NCBI GenBank assembly: GCA_023390055.1
Contig: JAEWDP010000161.1
Location: forward strand, 1-64,000
DNA length: 64,000 nt
Origin: Pseudomonadota bacterium
GTDB lineage: Bacteria; Pseudomonadota; Alphaproteobacteria; Rhizobiales; Rhizobiaceae
Reading direction: 5' to 3'
This document shows, piece after piece, positions 18,597-27,411 of this stretch. Made by a program: the position numbers and the translations under genes. Numbering within the stretch: the stretch's first letter is position 1; the number at the start of each line of letters is the position of its first letter. The notes below the pieces were generated by a model that saw nothing but the letters and a program-made list of their open reading frames with translations, did no database searches and was not told where the DNA came from.

Positions 18597-19358
18597 TCAA
18601 ACAAGTGAGTCCCAAAGCAGCTTTATTCCGGTTGCAAGAGCAAGCCCGTAGGAAAGCGGATAAAATACTTCCGTTCTCATATGTCGGATGATCCAGGCGC
18701 CGAGCATTGTCGCGACCAGGGCAACGGGAAAGAGTGATGCCGATAGAACGAGGTTGTCTACGTTGAGTGCGCCCAGTGTGAAATAGGGAATGAGCTTGAT
18801 CGCATTGACAAGGGCGAAGTATCGAACACTGGTGCCCGTATAGGATTTGGGATCGAGCTTCAACGGTAAGACATAGATCTGAAAGGGGGGGCCGCCTGCA
18901 TGCGCGACAAAGCTTGCATAGCCAGATAATGCGCCCCAGAAGGTGGCTGCTCTGGGTTGCTGTGGGCGAGGAGCGTGCTCCCCTGAGCCATGGGGCCAAT
19001 AGGCTTGATAGAAATAGCGCAGGGCAAAGATGCTCACCGAAATCGCGATCACGAACTTCAATGCTTCGGGTGGGACGTAGGCGGATGTCGCCCAACCTAA
19101 AACGATCCCCATTATGCCGCCAGGAAGGATCATCAACAGTGTTTGCCGGTCGTTATGGTGTCGCCAGACAAAGAGAGCGACAACATCCATGATGATGAGA
19201 ATCGGTAGGAATATTGCGGCCGCCTTTATCGGATCGACAACCAATGCCAGCAACGGCACGCCCATCAAGGCCAACGCACCGCCGAGACCTCCTTTGGACA
19301 GGCCGACGAGCATGACTGCCGGGATAGCGGCTGCGAAAAACGAAATATCAAGTTGCAT
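18597..19358 (-). CDS. TauE/SafE family membrane permease
   Basis: A 253-residue integral membrane protein with about eight hydrophobic segments. The N-terminal AAAIPAVMLVGLSKGGLGGALALMGVPLLAL and the mid-protein GALSGYASFVAHAGGPPFQIYVLPLKLD are the two half-repeats of the TauE/SafE (DUF81) family, linked to export of sulfite, sulfoacetate or related anions. I start it at the ATG at 19358 (MQLDISFF), since the upstream extension to 19466 is Cys- and Arg-rich and unlike a membrane N-terminus. Substrate unknown. The ArsR relic lies directly downstream. Confidence 0.88.
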   Translation of the reverse strand: MQLDISFFAAAIPAVMLVGLSKGGLGGALALMGVPLLALVVDPIKAAAIFLPILIIMDVVALFVWRHHNDRQTLLMILPGGIMGIVLGWATSAYVPPEALKFVIAISVSIFALRYFYQAYWPHGSGEHAPRPQQPRAATFWGALSGYASFVAHAGGPPFQIYVLPLKLDPKSYTGTSVRYFALVNAIKLIPYFTLGALNVDNLVLSASLFPVALVATMLGAWIIRHMRTEVFYPLSYGLALATGIKLLWDSLV

Positions 19359-19620
19359 CAGTGACCCGTATATCTGCCCTGGTGTCGCCGCCAGGAAAAG
19401 GCATGTCTTTCTAGCCTTCCAACCCTTGCAAAGGCACAAAGGACAAATCTGTAGATGATCCGGCATGTGTCAGCTACAGATAGGCATTATCAAGTGAACA
19501 GGAAATTCCAGTTCGCAGGAACGGCATCAGGCAGTTGATCAAGCTCCTGCTCCGGTTTATCGAACGATCAGGGAAGGCACGTCCATATTCCCTCGTCAAT
19601 TTTGCGGAACAGGAAACAGT

Positions 19621-20274
19621 ATGACCGACGTCGAAAATCGTTGCCGCCTAGTCTTGATCCTGCCAGAGCCGGATAACGAGGCCGAGTTGACACGAAACTT
19701 GGAGCATGCGCTTGCGGGCGGGGATGTCGCGACGGTGATCGTGCCGCAATATGGACTGAATGACCAGCCGTTCCAGACGCTGGCGGAGAAAATTGTCCCG
19801 ATTATCCAGAAAGCCGGTGCAGCTGCTCTGATTGCCGGCGACAGCCGTGTTGCGGGTCGCGTCAAGGCAGATGGACTGCATATAGAAGGCGGCACGACCG
19901 TTCTGGAAGATGCACTAGCAAAGTTTACGCCGAAAATGATTGTCGGTGCCGGTGGGATTAGCGAACGGCACACTGCTCTGGAGATCGGGGAGCTGCAACC
20001 CGATTATATATTCTTTGGCAAGCCTGATGGGGATATAAAACCGGGCCCTCATCCGAAGAACCTTGCCCTGGGCGAGTGGTGGGCATCGATGGTGGAGATC
20101 CCCTGCATTGTCATGGGGGGGAGCGATCTGTCATGTGTCACAGCGGTTGCCGAGGTTGGCGCGGAGTTTGTTGCCTTGCGAAGCGCGATCTTCGAATACG
20201 CCGACGGACCAAAGGCGGCAGTGTTCTTGGCTAACCAATTGTTGGCCGAAAAAGCGCCACGGTTTCGCGCTTGA
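19621..20274 (+). CDS. ThiE-like thiamine phosphate synthase family protein (atypical paralogue)
   Basis: A 217-residue TIM-barrel protein of the thiamine phosphate synthase superfamily. Recognisable parts are RLVLILPE, IAGDSRVAGRVKADGLHIEGG, VGAGGISERHTALEIGELQPDYIFFGK and a GG-S-D-L phosphate-binding loop (VMGGSDLS). The canonical ThiE diphosphate and pyrimidine motifs (GxGPVFPTxTK, the GQxD form) are absent, so it may not make thiamine phosphate. Its TGA overlaps the ATG of the Sel1-repeat gene, hence an operon of two. The real function is open. Confidence 0.75.
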   Translation: MTDVENRCRLVLILPEPDNEAELTRNLEHALAGGDVATVIVPQYGLNDQPFQTLAEKIVPIIQKAGAAALIAGDSRVAGRVKADGLHIEGGTTVLEDALAKFTPKMIVGAGGISERHTALEIGELQPDYIFFGKPDGDIKPGPHPKNLALGEWWASMVEIPCIVMGGSDLSCVTAVAEVGAEFVALRSAIFEYADGPKAAVFLANQLLAEKAPRFRA

Positions 20275-21398
20275 TGTTGGTTATGCGATCGACACGTTTC
20301 TCCCCATTCGTTGGCCAGCTGCTTCTTGCGTGGGCGATCGCCTGCGTGATCTTACCCGTTTCGGCGATGGCGCAACAGTCAAATCGGGCAATGTCGCGAC
20401 CGGTGGAGCCGGATGCGCAGCCCATGAAAATGGGACGCGTCGGGGAAAGTGGCGAACCAGTTGCGGGTGAACAGCCAGATGGAATTGTCCCCTCGGGCGG
20501 CGTTGATCTCTACCAGCGGATGGGCGCAACATTGCCACCGATTCCACCGGAAAAACCCTATGATGGTCCCATCGATGAGGCCTTTGGTGCATATCAACGC
20601 GGCTTTTATGTAACGGCATTGGCGAAGGCGCTACCGCGCGCGGAAAAAGGTGATGCGGCAGCACAAACGCTCGTTGCCGAGATGATGATGAAGGGTCGCG
20701 GCATCAAGCGCGACCCAAAGGGGGCAGCCTTCTGGTATGGGCAAGCAGCAGAACGTGGTGATCCGGCTGCCATGTTTCAGTATGCGCTGCTCCTCATGGA
20801 GGGACGCAATGTCAAGCGCGACAAGGCCAAGGCCGATGAATACATGCAGAAGGCGGCAGAGGGTGGGAATTCTTCTGCTCAGTTCAACTGGGCGCAAATC
20901 CTGGTGTCCGACCATCCGGGAGAAAAGGGACTGAAGCTTGCTCTTCCTTTCTATGAAAAGGCGGCCAGGCAGGGCTTGGCCGACGCACAATATGCGGTTG
21001 CTCAGCTCTACGCGACATTGGAAGACCTCCCGTTGGACAAGAAGAAACACGCTCGCGCATGGTTGGTGCGAGCCGCTAGAGCCGGCTTTGATACAGCACA
21101 GCTCGATATGGGACTTTGGCTTGTCAATGGCGTGGCGGGCGCTCGTGACTACGATGAAGGCTTCAAATGGATGCAGATCGCGGCCCGGCGTGGCAACGTC
21201 GTCGCACAAAACAAGCTTTCGCACCTCTATATTAATGCTCTTGGTACCCGACCTGATCCGGTAGAGGCCGCAAAGTGGTACGTTCTTTCACGGCGCGCCG
21301 GTTTGCAGGACCCGCAACTTGAGGATTTTTTCCTTGGTATCAACGAGGAACAACAGAAGAAGGCGATCGAGGCGGCCAACAGGTTCCGGCGTAGCTGA
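20274..21398 (+). CDS. Exported Sel1-like repeat protein
   Basis: A 374-residue protein with a signal peptide (cleavage near VSAMAQQ), a Pro-rich linker and then five to six Sel1/TPR-like repeats from about residue 100: AQTLVAEMMMKGRGIKRDPKGAAFWYGQAAERGD, AMFQYALLLMEGRNVKRDKAKADEYMQKAAEGG, AQYAVAQLYATLEDL, AQLDMGLWLVNGV, AQNKLSHLYINALGTRPDPVEAAKWYVLSRRAG. Probably a periplasmic protein-interaction scaffold. Translation is coupled to the upstream ThiE-like gene by an ATGA-type overlap. Confidence 0.88.
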   Translation: MLVMRSTRFSPFVGQLLLAWAIACVILPVSAMAQQSNRAMSRPVEPDAQPMKMGRVGESGEPVAGEQPDGIVPSGGVDLYQRMGATLPPIPPEKPYDGPIDEAFGAYQRGFYVTALAKALPRAEKGDAAAQTLVAEMMMKGRGIKRDPKGAAFWYGQAAERGDPAAMFQYALLLMEGRNVKRDKAKADEYMQKAAEGGNSSAQFNWAQILVSDHPGEKGLKLALPFYEKAARQGLADAQYAVAQLYATLEDLPLDKKKHARAWLVRAARAGFDTAQLDMGLWLVNGVAGARDYDEGFKWMQIAARRGNVVAQNKLSHLYINALGTRPDPVEAAKWYVLSRRAGLQDPQLEDFFLGINEEQQKKAIEAANRFRRS

Positions 21399-21715
21399 AG
21401 TTCCATGAATAGTCGGAGGCTCTAGTGAAGGGGAAGCATCGGGGTGGCCGTGGGCGAACCGACAAGAGAGGTGAATGTCGCTACCGTGTGCGGACCTTTC
21501 TAGAAATGGTTGCGGACTTCATTGTTGCCGTTGAAACTTGAAAATCCAAGTTTTACAGGCACACTGGGCAACGACCGTTGTCATCGTACGTATCTGACTT
21601 GAATTTCCCGCATTTTTGTGATCTTGAACCCGCCAATCATTTACATTGCCCAGACAATGTCTCCCGCAGCAGATTGAATGCGGGGCAATCTTCCGCAGTT
21701 CGAGGACATTCCCGC
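21399..21715 (+). other. 317-bp leader region of the inositol monophosphatase gene
   Basis: No gene recognised. It holds a short stem-loop at 21534-21553 (AAACTTG, loop AAAATC, CAAGTTT) and a denser structured block at 21643-21689, listed separately. Confidence 0.5.
21643..21689 (+). promoter_or_regulatory. Structured 5' leader with competing stems upstream of suhB-like gene
   Basis: Two local hairpins can form: ACATTG/CAATGT (21643-21660) and CCCGCA/TGCGGG (21663-21684). A competing long stem pairs ATTGCCC (21645-21651) with GGGCAAT (21683-21689) and shares bases with both, so the two states exclude each other. It ends about 27 bases before the start codon. A structured RNA called the suhB motif has been described upstream of such genes in alphaproteobacteria; whether this is an instance needs a covariance search. 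Confidence 0.45.
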
Positions 21716-22516
21716 ATGGCACGTTCCGCCCTTCTCAACGTCATGGTTCAAGCAGCACTCAAGGCAGGCAAGTCGCTGTCGCGCGATTTCGGTGAAGTGC
21801 AGAATCTGCAGGTCTCCGTAAAAGGACCAAGCGACTTTGTTTCACAAGCCGACCTGAAGGCGGAGAAGATCGCTCGTGACGAACTGTTGAAGGCGCGTCC
21901 CACCTATGGTTTTCTGGGTGAGGAGAGCGAGGAGATAAAGGGAACTGACGGGGCACATCGCTGGATTGTCGATCCGCTTGACGGTACAACTAATTTTCTG
22001 CACGGAATTCCACAGTTTGCCGTTTCGATTGCGCTTGAGCGCAACAATGAGATCGTCGCAGGCGTCATCTTCAATCCGGCCATGGACGAACTCTACACCG
22101 CGGAGAAAGGCGGTGGTGCGTTCTTGAACGATCGGCGCTTGCGTGTTGCCGCACGTCGCGTTCTTTCCGACTGCGTGATCGGTTGCGGCGTTCCGCATCT
22201 CGGTCGCGGCAATCACGGAAAATTTCTGGTCGAGCTGCGCCATGCCATGGGGGAAGCTGCAGGCATCAGACGACTAGGGGCTGCAGCACTGGACCTTGCC
22301 TATGTGGCGGCCGGCAGGCTCGATGGATTTTGGGAGACGAACTTGTCAGCGTGGGACATGGCAGCAGGTCTGATCCTCGTACGTGAGGCTGGTGGCTTCG
22401 CAAGTGACATGGCTGGTACATCCGACATGTTCGGCAGTGGTAACGTACTTGCCGGCAATGAACACATACACAGGGCGCTACTTGAAGTCGTCAACAGGCC
22501 AGTTCCGTCTCACTAA
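21716..22516 (+). CDS. suhB: Inositol monophosphatase family protein (SuhB)
   Basis: A 266-residue Mg2+-dependent phosphatase that dephosphorylates myo-inositol phosphates; in several bacteria SuhB also acts in rRNA antitermination. All metal-site motifs are present: FLGEESEE, WIVDPLDGTTNFLHGIPQFAVSIAL and WDMAAGLILVREAGG. I start at ATG 21716 (MARSALLNVMVQAALKAG), which has GAGGACA in front and agrees with homologues; the 46-residue upstream extension in the open frame is the structured leader. Monocistronic as far as seen. Confidence 0.95.
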   Translation: MARSALLNVMVQAALKAGKSLSRDFGEVQNLQVSVKGPSDFVSQADLKAEKIARDELLKARPTYGFLGEESEEIKGTDGAHRWIVDPLDGTTNFLHGIPQFAVSIALERNNEIVAGVIFNPAMDELYTAEKGGGAFLNDRRLRVAARRVLSDCVIGCGVPHLGRGNHGKFLVELRHAMGEAAGIRRLGAAALDLAYVAAGRLDGFWETNLSAWDMAAGLILVREAGGFASDMAGTSDMFGSGNVLAGNEHIHRALLEVVNRPVPSH

Positions 22517-22625
22517 AGGATAGCTGTCAGATCTGTTCCCTGTGGCGGTCGTTGCTTCAGCACTTCAATTCGTCGCATTTTTCCACTAGCCTCCGGCAAA
22601 CACTACCGGGAGGCCGAGTCAAAAC

Positions 22626-23672
22626 ATGATGGATGCGAGAGTGGACGATCTGGACGAATCGGAAACGGGTCGCAGCGGCTATAGCCTCAAGCTCTGCAAT
22701 CCTGTGCCGTTCTTATGGTCAATGGTGATTTTTTTGACCCTGGTGGGTTTTACTGCGGCAATCCTGTATCGTCAGGCGCATGACGCATTCATGTCTAATC
22801 CGGGGCTGAACGGCTTCATTCTTGGTGTCCTCATCATAGGAATTGTCCTGGTTTTCACTCAAGTGACAAGCCTGATCCCGGAAGTTCGATGGTTCAATTC
22901 CTTCCGTGCGGCCGGAAGCGCAGACAAGGTTGGCCGGGATCCACGCCTTCTGGCGCCGATGCGTACGCTTATCGGGCGACGCCAGACGATGTCCCTTTCA
23001 CCGTCTTCGCAGCGCTCGATCCTTGATTCGATCGGAACTCGCCTTGACGAATCCCGGGAAATCTCACGCTATCTTATCGGTCTCCTGGTCTTTCTCGGGT
23101 TGCTTGGGACCTTCTGGGGCCTGATTGGGACGATTGGGTCGATCAGTCACGTCATAGACAGTCTGGACCCGGGTAGCGGCGATACCAATGATGTCCTGGC
23201 AACAATCAAGAGTGGGCTGACGGCGCCGCTTTCCGGCATGGGTACCGCATTCTCGTCGTCATTGCTCGGACTTTCAGGCTCGCTTATCCTTGGCTTCCTC
23301 GATATCCAGGCCGGGCGCGCCCAGAACCGTTTCTATATGGAACTGGAAAACTGGTTGTCGTCCGTAACGGACGTTGGTTCCGACCTTGCCGGGAGTAGTG
23401 CACTCAGCACCGTCGCATCATCTGACGACTTGAAGGCTTTGACTGAGCAACTGCGTAAACTCGCTTTGGCGCAAGCGAAGACGCAGGAAGGTTCGCCAAA
23501 CGACAAATCGCTGGCGACAATGGCCAATCTTGCCGAAGGTATCCAGGGCCTTGTCAAGAATATGCGCAATGAACAGCAAATGCTGCGCGACTGGATTGAA
23601 GCGCAGCAGGAGGAATCGAAGACATTGCGCCGAACATTGGATCGACTCTCCGAGAAGATCGGGAGCAAATAG
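22626..23672 (+). CDS. MotA/TolQ/ExbB-like membrane protein
   Basis: A 348-residue inner-membrane protein. Hydrophobic segments lie at about 30-50, 62-84, 142-165 and 205-228. The third reads ISRYLIGLLVFLGLLGTFWGLIGTI and the fourth APLSGMGTAFSSSLLGLSGSLILGFLD, the two pore-lining helices of the MotA/TolQ/ExbB proton-channel family. A helical cytoplasmic tail follows. It starts a two-gene unit with the MotB/OmpA-like gene four bases downstream, so the pair probably forms a proton-driven stator-like complex. It is neither the flagellar MotA nor TolQ (TolQ is at 53757). Role unknown; similar pairs occur in many rhizobia, as far as I recall. Confidence 0.85.
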   Translation: MMDARVDDLDESETGRSGYSLKLCNPVPFLWSMVIFLTLVGFTAAILYRQAHDAFMSNPGLNGFILGVLIIGIVLVFTQVTSLIPEVRWFNSFRAAGSADKVGRDPRLLAPMRTLIGRRQTMSLSPSSQRSILDSIGTRLDESREISRYLIGLLVFLGLLGTFWGLIGTIGSISHVIDSLDPGSGDTNDVLATIKSGLTAPLSGMGTAFSSSLLGLSGSLILGFLDIQAGRAQNRFYMELENWLSSVTDVGSDLAGSSALSTVASSDDLKALTEQLRKLALAQAKTQEGSPNDKSLATMANLAEGIQGLVKNMRNEQQMLRDWIEAQQEESKTLRRTLDRLSEKIGSK

Positions 23673-23675
23673 CCA

Positions 23676-24707
23676 ATGGCGCTCGTCAGAACCCGCCGCC
23701 GTGAACGAGGCGTTGATTACTGGCCGGGGTTTGTCGATGCCTTGACCACGCTTTTGTTGGCCATCATGTTTCTGCTTACGGTCTTTGTGCTGGCCCAGTT
23801 CCTCCTCAGCCGTGAGATTACTGGGCGTGACGAGGTCCTCAACCGGTTGAACAGTCAGATTGCGGAACTTACCGAACTGCTGGCGCTGGAAAAGGGGAGT
23901 ACCCAGGATCTGGAGGATACTCTTGCAAACCTGCAGTCCTCACTAGCGAGCTCCGAAAGTGAACGTTCACGCCTGCAGGCCCTTCTGGATCACGGAGCAG
24001 GGGCCGATGCCGCAGCTGAGACGCGTATCGGGCAGTTGACGCAGGATCTTGACGAGGAGCAACAGGTCAGTGCACGGGCAATGAGCCAGATTGAGTTGCT
24101 CAACCAGCAGATCGCTGCACTTCGCGCACAGATTGCAGCAATCGAAGAAGCATTACAGGCGTCCGAGGCCAAGGATCAGGCTTCACAGACACAGATTGCC
24201 GATTTGGGTCGCCGGCTCAATGTGGCACTGGCGCAGCGAGTGCAGGAGTTAAACCGCTATCGTTCCGATTTCTTTGGCAGATTGCGCGAGATACTGTCTG
24301 ATCGTGAAAACATTCGTATTGTTGGCGACCGTTTTGTCTTCCAGTCCGAGGTCCTTTTCCCGATTGGTGGCAGCGAATTGGACGATGCAGGCCATGCCGA
24401 GATGGACAAGCTGGCGTCGGCGCTTCTTGATCTGGCCCGGGAGATCCCGTCCGAGATCAACTGGGTGCTGCGCGTCGATGGGCACACGGACAATGCGCCA
24501 CTGTCGGGAACGGGACGATTTCGAGATAACTGGGAGCTGTCTTCCGCACGCGCCACCTCGGTCGTGAAATATCTGATTTCGCGTGGTGTACCGGCAAACA
24601 GGCTGGTGGCGGCGGGTTTCGGCGAATTTCAGCCGATAGCCGAAGGGGATACACCTGAGGCGCGGTCACAAAACAGACGCATTGAACTCAAGCTCACGGA
24701 GCGATAG
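23676..24707 (+). CDS. MotB/OmpA-like peptidoglycan-binding membrane protein
   Basis: A 343-residue partner of the upstream channel protein. One N-terminal membrane helix (about 20-45) begins VDYWPGFVDALTTLLLAIMFLL, with an Asp at the position used for proton coupling in MotB. A long coiled coil follows (about 50-200). The C-terminal OmpA-like domain binds peptidoglycan: VLFPIGGSELDD, LRVDGHTDNAPL, NWELSSARA, VAAGFGEFQPIA and SQNRRIELKL. ATG at 23676 with GGGAG upstream. The architecture predicts a force-generating or wall-anchored complex spanning the periplasm. Confidence 0.88.
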   Translation: MALVRTRRRERGVDYWPGFVDALTTLLLAIMFLLTVFVLAQFLLSREITGRDEVLNRLNSQIAELTELLALEKGSTQDLEDTLANLQSSLASSESERSRLQALLDHGAGADAAAETRIGQLTQDLDEEQQVSARAMSQIELLNQQIAALRAQIAAIEEALQASEAKDQASQTQIADLGRRLNVALAQRVQELNRYRSDFFGRLREILSDRENIRIVGDRFVFQSEVLFPIGGSELDDAGHAEMDKLASALLDLAREIPSEINWVLRVDGHTDNAPLSGTGRFRDNWELSSARATSVVKYLISRGVPANRLVAAGFGEFQPIAEGDTPEARSQNRRIELKLTER

Positions 24708-24775
24708 CCCGAAGATCGGCAATTTTGGCTCGTGACCTTGCGTGAAACAGGTCTCAAACGAATGAGATATCAGTG

Positions 24776-24988
24776 ATGGACGACGTTCACATGGCAGCCC
24801 TGCTCAAGTCGGTTGTCGACAGCCCCCGACGCGATAACAGTGCATACCAGAAGGCTATGGCTGAGGCGCGGCGATCTTTCGAAGCGGCCGAGGCAGCACT
24901 TGGCGGTGTGGTGAAGGTTCGGATGAAGTCCAAACTGAAACGAAACGGCAAGTACGTTGTCAAATGGACATTCGAAGGGACAGGATGA
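24776..24988 (+). CDS. Hypothetical 70-residue basic protein
   Basis: An open frame just after the MotB-like gene, starting MDDVHMAALLKSVVDSP and ending MKSKLKRNGKYVVKWTFEGTG. The Ala-rich helical middle and the well-formed basic C-terminus look protein-like, but I recognise no family. The ribosome site is poor (GATATCA before the ATG). It is the only coding candidate in the 317-bp gap to the convergent ABC exporter. It could be a third small gene of the MotAB-like unit or a chance frame. Confidence 0.45.
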   Translation: MDDVHMAALLKSVVDSPRRDNSAYQKAMAEARRSFEAAEAALGGVVKVRMKSKLKRNGKYVVKWTFEGTG

Positions 24989-25024
24989 CTGCAACTGGCC
25001 GATGAAATCCGCCGCCGCTGCGCA

Positions 25025-26824
25025 TTAGCCGGTTGCCATGCTTTGCTCTCCCCCGGCATCATGAAACTGGAGGCGGGCAAGTCTCGCATATAGTCCGCCC
25101 TTTGAGACAAGATTCTGATGGGTGCCTTCCTCGACAATATGGCCGCCGTCCATAACGAGTATGCGGTCAGCCTTCAGTACAGTTGCAAGGCGGTGCGCAA
25201 TCACGACTGTCGTCCGCTCCTTCATCAGTCCGTCCAGCGCCTTTTGGACCAGGGTCTCGCTTTCGGCATCGAGTGCCGAAGTTGCTTCATCGAGAAGCAG
25301 GACGGGTGCATTGCGCAGGATGGCCCGAGCAATGGCAATACGTTGTCGTTGTCCACCAGATAATGTCACTCCCCGTTCGCCTGCCAGCGTGTCGTATCCG
25401 TCTTCAAGCCTGATGATGAATTCGTCGGCCTGTGCCGCCTTGGCGGCAATGATGACGTCCTCGCGTGAGGCACCAGGCGCGCCAAATGCAATATTGTCGT
25501 AGATGGATTCGGCAAAGATCGTTACATCCTGTGGAACGATGGCAAGACGGTTGCGAATATCGCCAAGAGAGGCGTCCCGCAAATCAACGCCGTCGAAGCG
25601 CACTGAACCAGATGCCGGGTCGTAGAAGCGAAGAAGAAGGGAAAAGATCGTGCTCTTTCCGGCGCCGGATGGACCGACGATCGCGACAGTTTCACCGGGG
25701 TGAATGTCGAAGGAAAGCCTGTTCAAAGTGACAGTATTCTCTCTGGAGGGGTATGCAAACTGGACGTCGTCGAATGCAATAGCGCCACGTGGAGGAGAGG
25801 GTAAAGCGATGGGATTGGCAGGATCGCGGACAGCAGAAACTTCATGCAGCAATTCGGTCAGACGTTCTGCGGCACCACCTGCCTGGGAAAGTTCGCCCCA
25901 CACCTCTGACAATTGGCCAAGTGCACTGGCGGCAATTACGGAGTAAAGGACAAACTGGCCGAGTGTTCCAGCGGTCATCGTTCCCGCCAGTACGTTGTGT
26001 GCGCCGTACCACAGCACCCCAACGATACTTCCAAACACCATGAATATGGCGAAACCGGTGAGCAAAGCGCGCGAACGAATTGCTGCGCGGGCAGCATTGA
26101 ACGCATCTTCCACAATGCTTGCATAGCGTGCTGCCGCGGTGACCTCGCCGTTAAATGCCTGTACGGTACGCGTTGCCCCAATTGCTTCGGAAGCAAAGGA
26201 AGAGGTCTGTGCAAGGGTATCCTGCGACGTTCGAGAGCGCTGTCGGACCGCTCGCCCGAAGGCGACCAACGGGAATACGATGACAGGAATTGCTGCCAGG
26301 ACAAGGCCGGACAATTGTGTGCTGGTGTAAATCATCATCGCCATCGCGCCCAGACAAAGGATGGTGTTCCTCAGTGCTTGGGAGGCGGCCGAACCAAATG
26401 CGGACTTGATCTGGGTGGTGTCGGCAGACAGGCGGGAGACGATCTCTCCGGACTGATTGATATCAAAAAAGGCCGGAGACAATGCGGTGACGTTAGCGAA
26501 GACGTCGCGGCGAAGGTCTGCGACGACCCGTTCACCTACCGTAATGACGAAATAATACCGCATTGCACTTGCCAGTGCGAGCAGCGCCGCAAGTGCCAGC
26601 AGCATTTCGAAGTAGTTATTGATGAGCGTTCCGTCTGATGCCGCAAAACCATGGTCAACCATGCGTCGAACGGCAAGCGGCAGCGTCAGTGTGGTAGCAG
26701 CGGACAACGTGAGTGAAAACAACGCGCCGACAACGAGGCCGCGATATCGTGAAAGATAAGGTAGAAGCCTAGCCAGTGGACGGATGGCCTTGCTCCTCGA
26801 CTGTCTGTCTTCTGTGTGAGCCAC
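25025..26824 (-). CDS. ABC exporter, fused permease and ATPase (MsbA-like)
   Basis: A 599-residue half-transporter. The N-terminal ABC type 1 membrane domain has six hydrophobic helices, starting YLSRYRGLVVGALFSL. The nucleotide-binding domain carries Walker A VGPSGAGKST, Q-loop VPQDVTIFA, signature VTLSGGQRQRIAIARA, Walker B VLLLDEATSALD and the switch His in VIAHRLATV. It should act as a homodimer exporting a lipid, peptide or drug. The start is uncertain: I use a GTG at 26824 (AHTEDRQSRSKAIRPLARLLPYL) behind GGGGGAA; the frame extends to 26926 with a Cys/Arg-rich stretch. Divergent from rpmE. Confidence 0.9.
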   Translation of the reverse strand: MAHTEDRQSRSKAIRPLARLLPYLSRYRGLVVGALFSLTLSAATTLTLPLAVRRMVDHGFAASDGTLINNYFEMLLALAALLALASAMRYYFVITVGERVVADLRRDVFANVTALSPAFFDINQSGEIVSRLSADTTQIKSAFGSAASQALRNTILCLGAMAMMIYTSTQLSGLVLAAIPVIVFPLVAFGRAVRQRSRTSQDTLAQTSSFASEAIGATRTVQAFNGEVTAAARYASIVEDAFNAARAAIRSRALLTGFAIFMVFGSIVGVLWYGAHNVLAGTMTAGTLGQFVLYSVIAASALGQLSEVWGELSQAGGAAERLTELLHEVSAVRDPANPIALPSPPRGAIAFDDVQFAYPSRENTVTLNRLSFDIHPGETVAIVGPSGAGKSTIFSLLLRFYDPASGSVRFDGVDLRDASLGDIRNRLAIVPQDVTIFAESIYDNIAFGAPGASREDVIIAAKAAQADEFIIRLEDGYDTLAGERGVTLSGGQRQRIAIARAILRNAPVLLLDEATSALDAESETLVQKALDGLMKERTTVVIAHRLATVLKADRILVMDGGHIVEEGTHQNLVSKGGLYARLARLQFHDAGGEQSMATG

Positions 26825-27006
26825 ATTTCCCCCAGGTCGAACGTGTTTTTTCCAGGACCGACGGCACTTGTGCTGGCAGCGCCCATCCTGTATAGGCTCC
26901 GCATCGAATTGGAAAGCCGTGGCCAACCGGTCTGCGGCTTCATTTATTGAAGAGGGCCTGCGATCGCAATTGCGACATTTGGACCCCGGACAGCAGGAAT
27001 AGGGCC

Positions 27007-27228
27007 ATGAAGACTGATATCCATCCCGACTACCACACGATCAAGGTCGTCATGACCGACGGTACAGAGTACGAGACGCGCTCGACCTGGGGTTCGGAAG
27101 GCGCCACAATGAATCTTGAAATCGACCCGAAGTCGCATCCGGCGTGGACGGGCGGCAATCAGCAGCTTGTAGACCGCGGTGGTCGCGTGTCGAAGTTCAA
27201 CAAACGTTTCGGTGGCCTCGGTCTCTGA
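27007..27228 (+). CDS. rpmE: 50S ribosomal protein L31
   Basis: A 73-residue ribosomal protein beginning [29 protein letters not shown] and ending [13 protein letters not shown]. It is the form without the zinc-binding Cys cluster. ATG at 27007 with AGGAAT in front; the 20-residue upstream open extension is not used. Divergent from the ABC exporter and followed by a strong terminator at 27294. Confidence 0.97.
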   Translation: MKTDIHPDYHTIKVVMTDGTEYETRSTWGSEGATMNLEIDPKSHPAWTGGNQQLVDRGGRVSKFNKRFGGLGL

Positions 27229-27293
27229 CAAGCTTCTAGGATCTCACGGGGTAACTGTATTTGATGGTTACGATGTGCGGTCCAAATTAGAAT

Positions 27294-27334
27294 AATAAAA
27301 TGGCCGCGTTGGAACTCGACGCGGCCATTTTATT
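27294..27334. terminator. 15-bp perfect hairpin, intrinsic terminator after rpmE
   Basis: AATAAAATGGCCGCG pairs exactly with CGCGGCCATTTTATT over an 11-base loop. The A/T-rich stem base supplies a T-run on both strands. Confidence 0.88.
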
Positions 27335-27411
27335 GGATGCTGTGCGACCAGTTGATATCGTCTTCGTCTTAAATGCTCGCGGTGCTGCGGCCAGGTGCCG
27401 CACTAAGAAGT

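Noticed and set aside
22626..24707. Zorya-type antiphage defence (ZorAB)
   Set aside because: Only channel and OmpA-type subunits are present. The channel protein lacks the long ZorA tail, no ZorC/ZorD or ZorE genes are near, and the surroundings are housekeeping genes.
25913..26638. 241-codon plus-strand frame
   Set aside because: Antisense to the membrane domain of the ABC exporter; Cys/Arg/Gly-rich and without homology.
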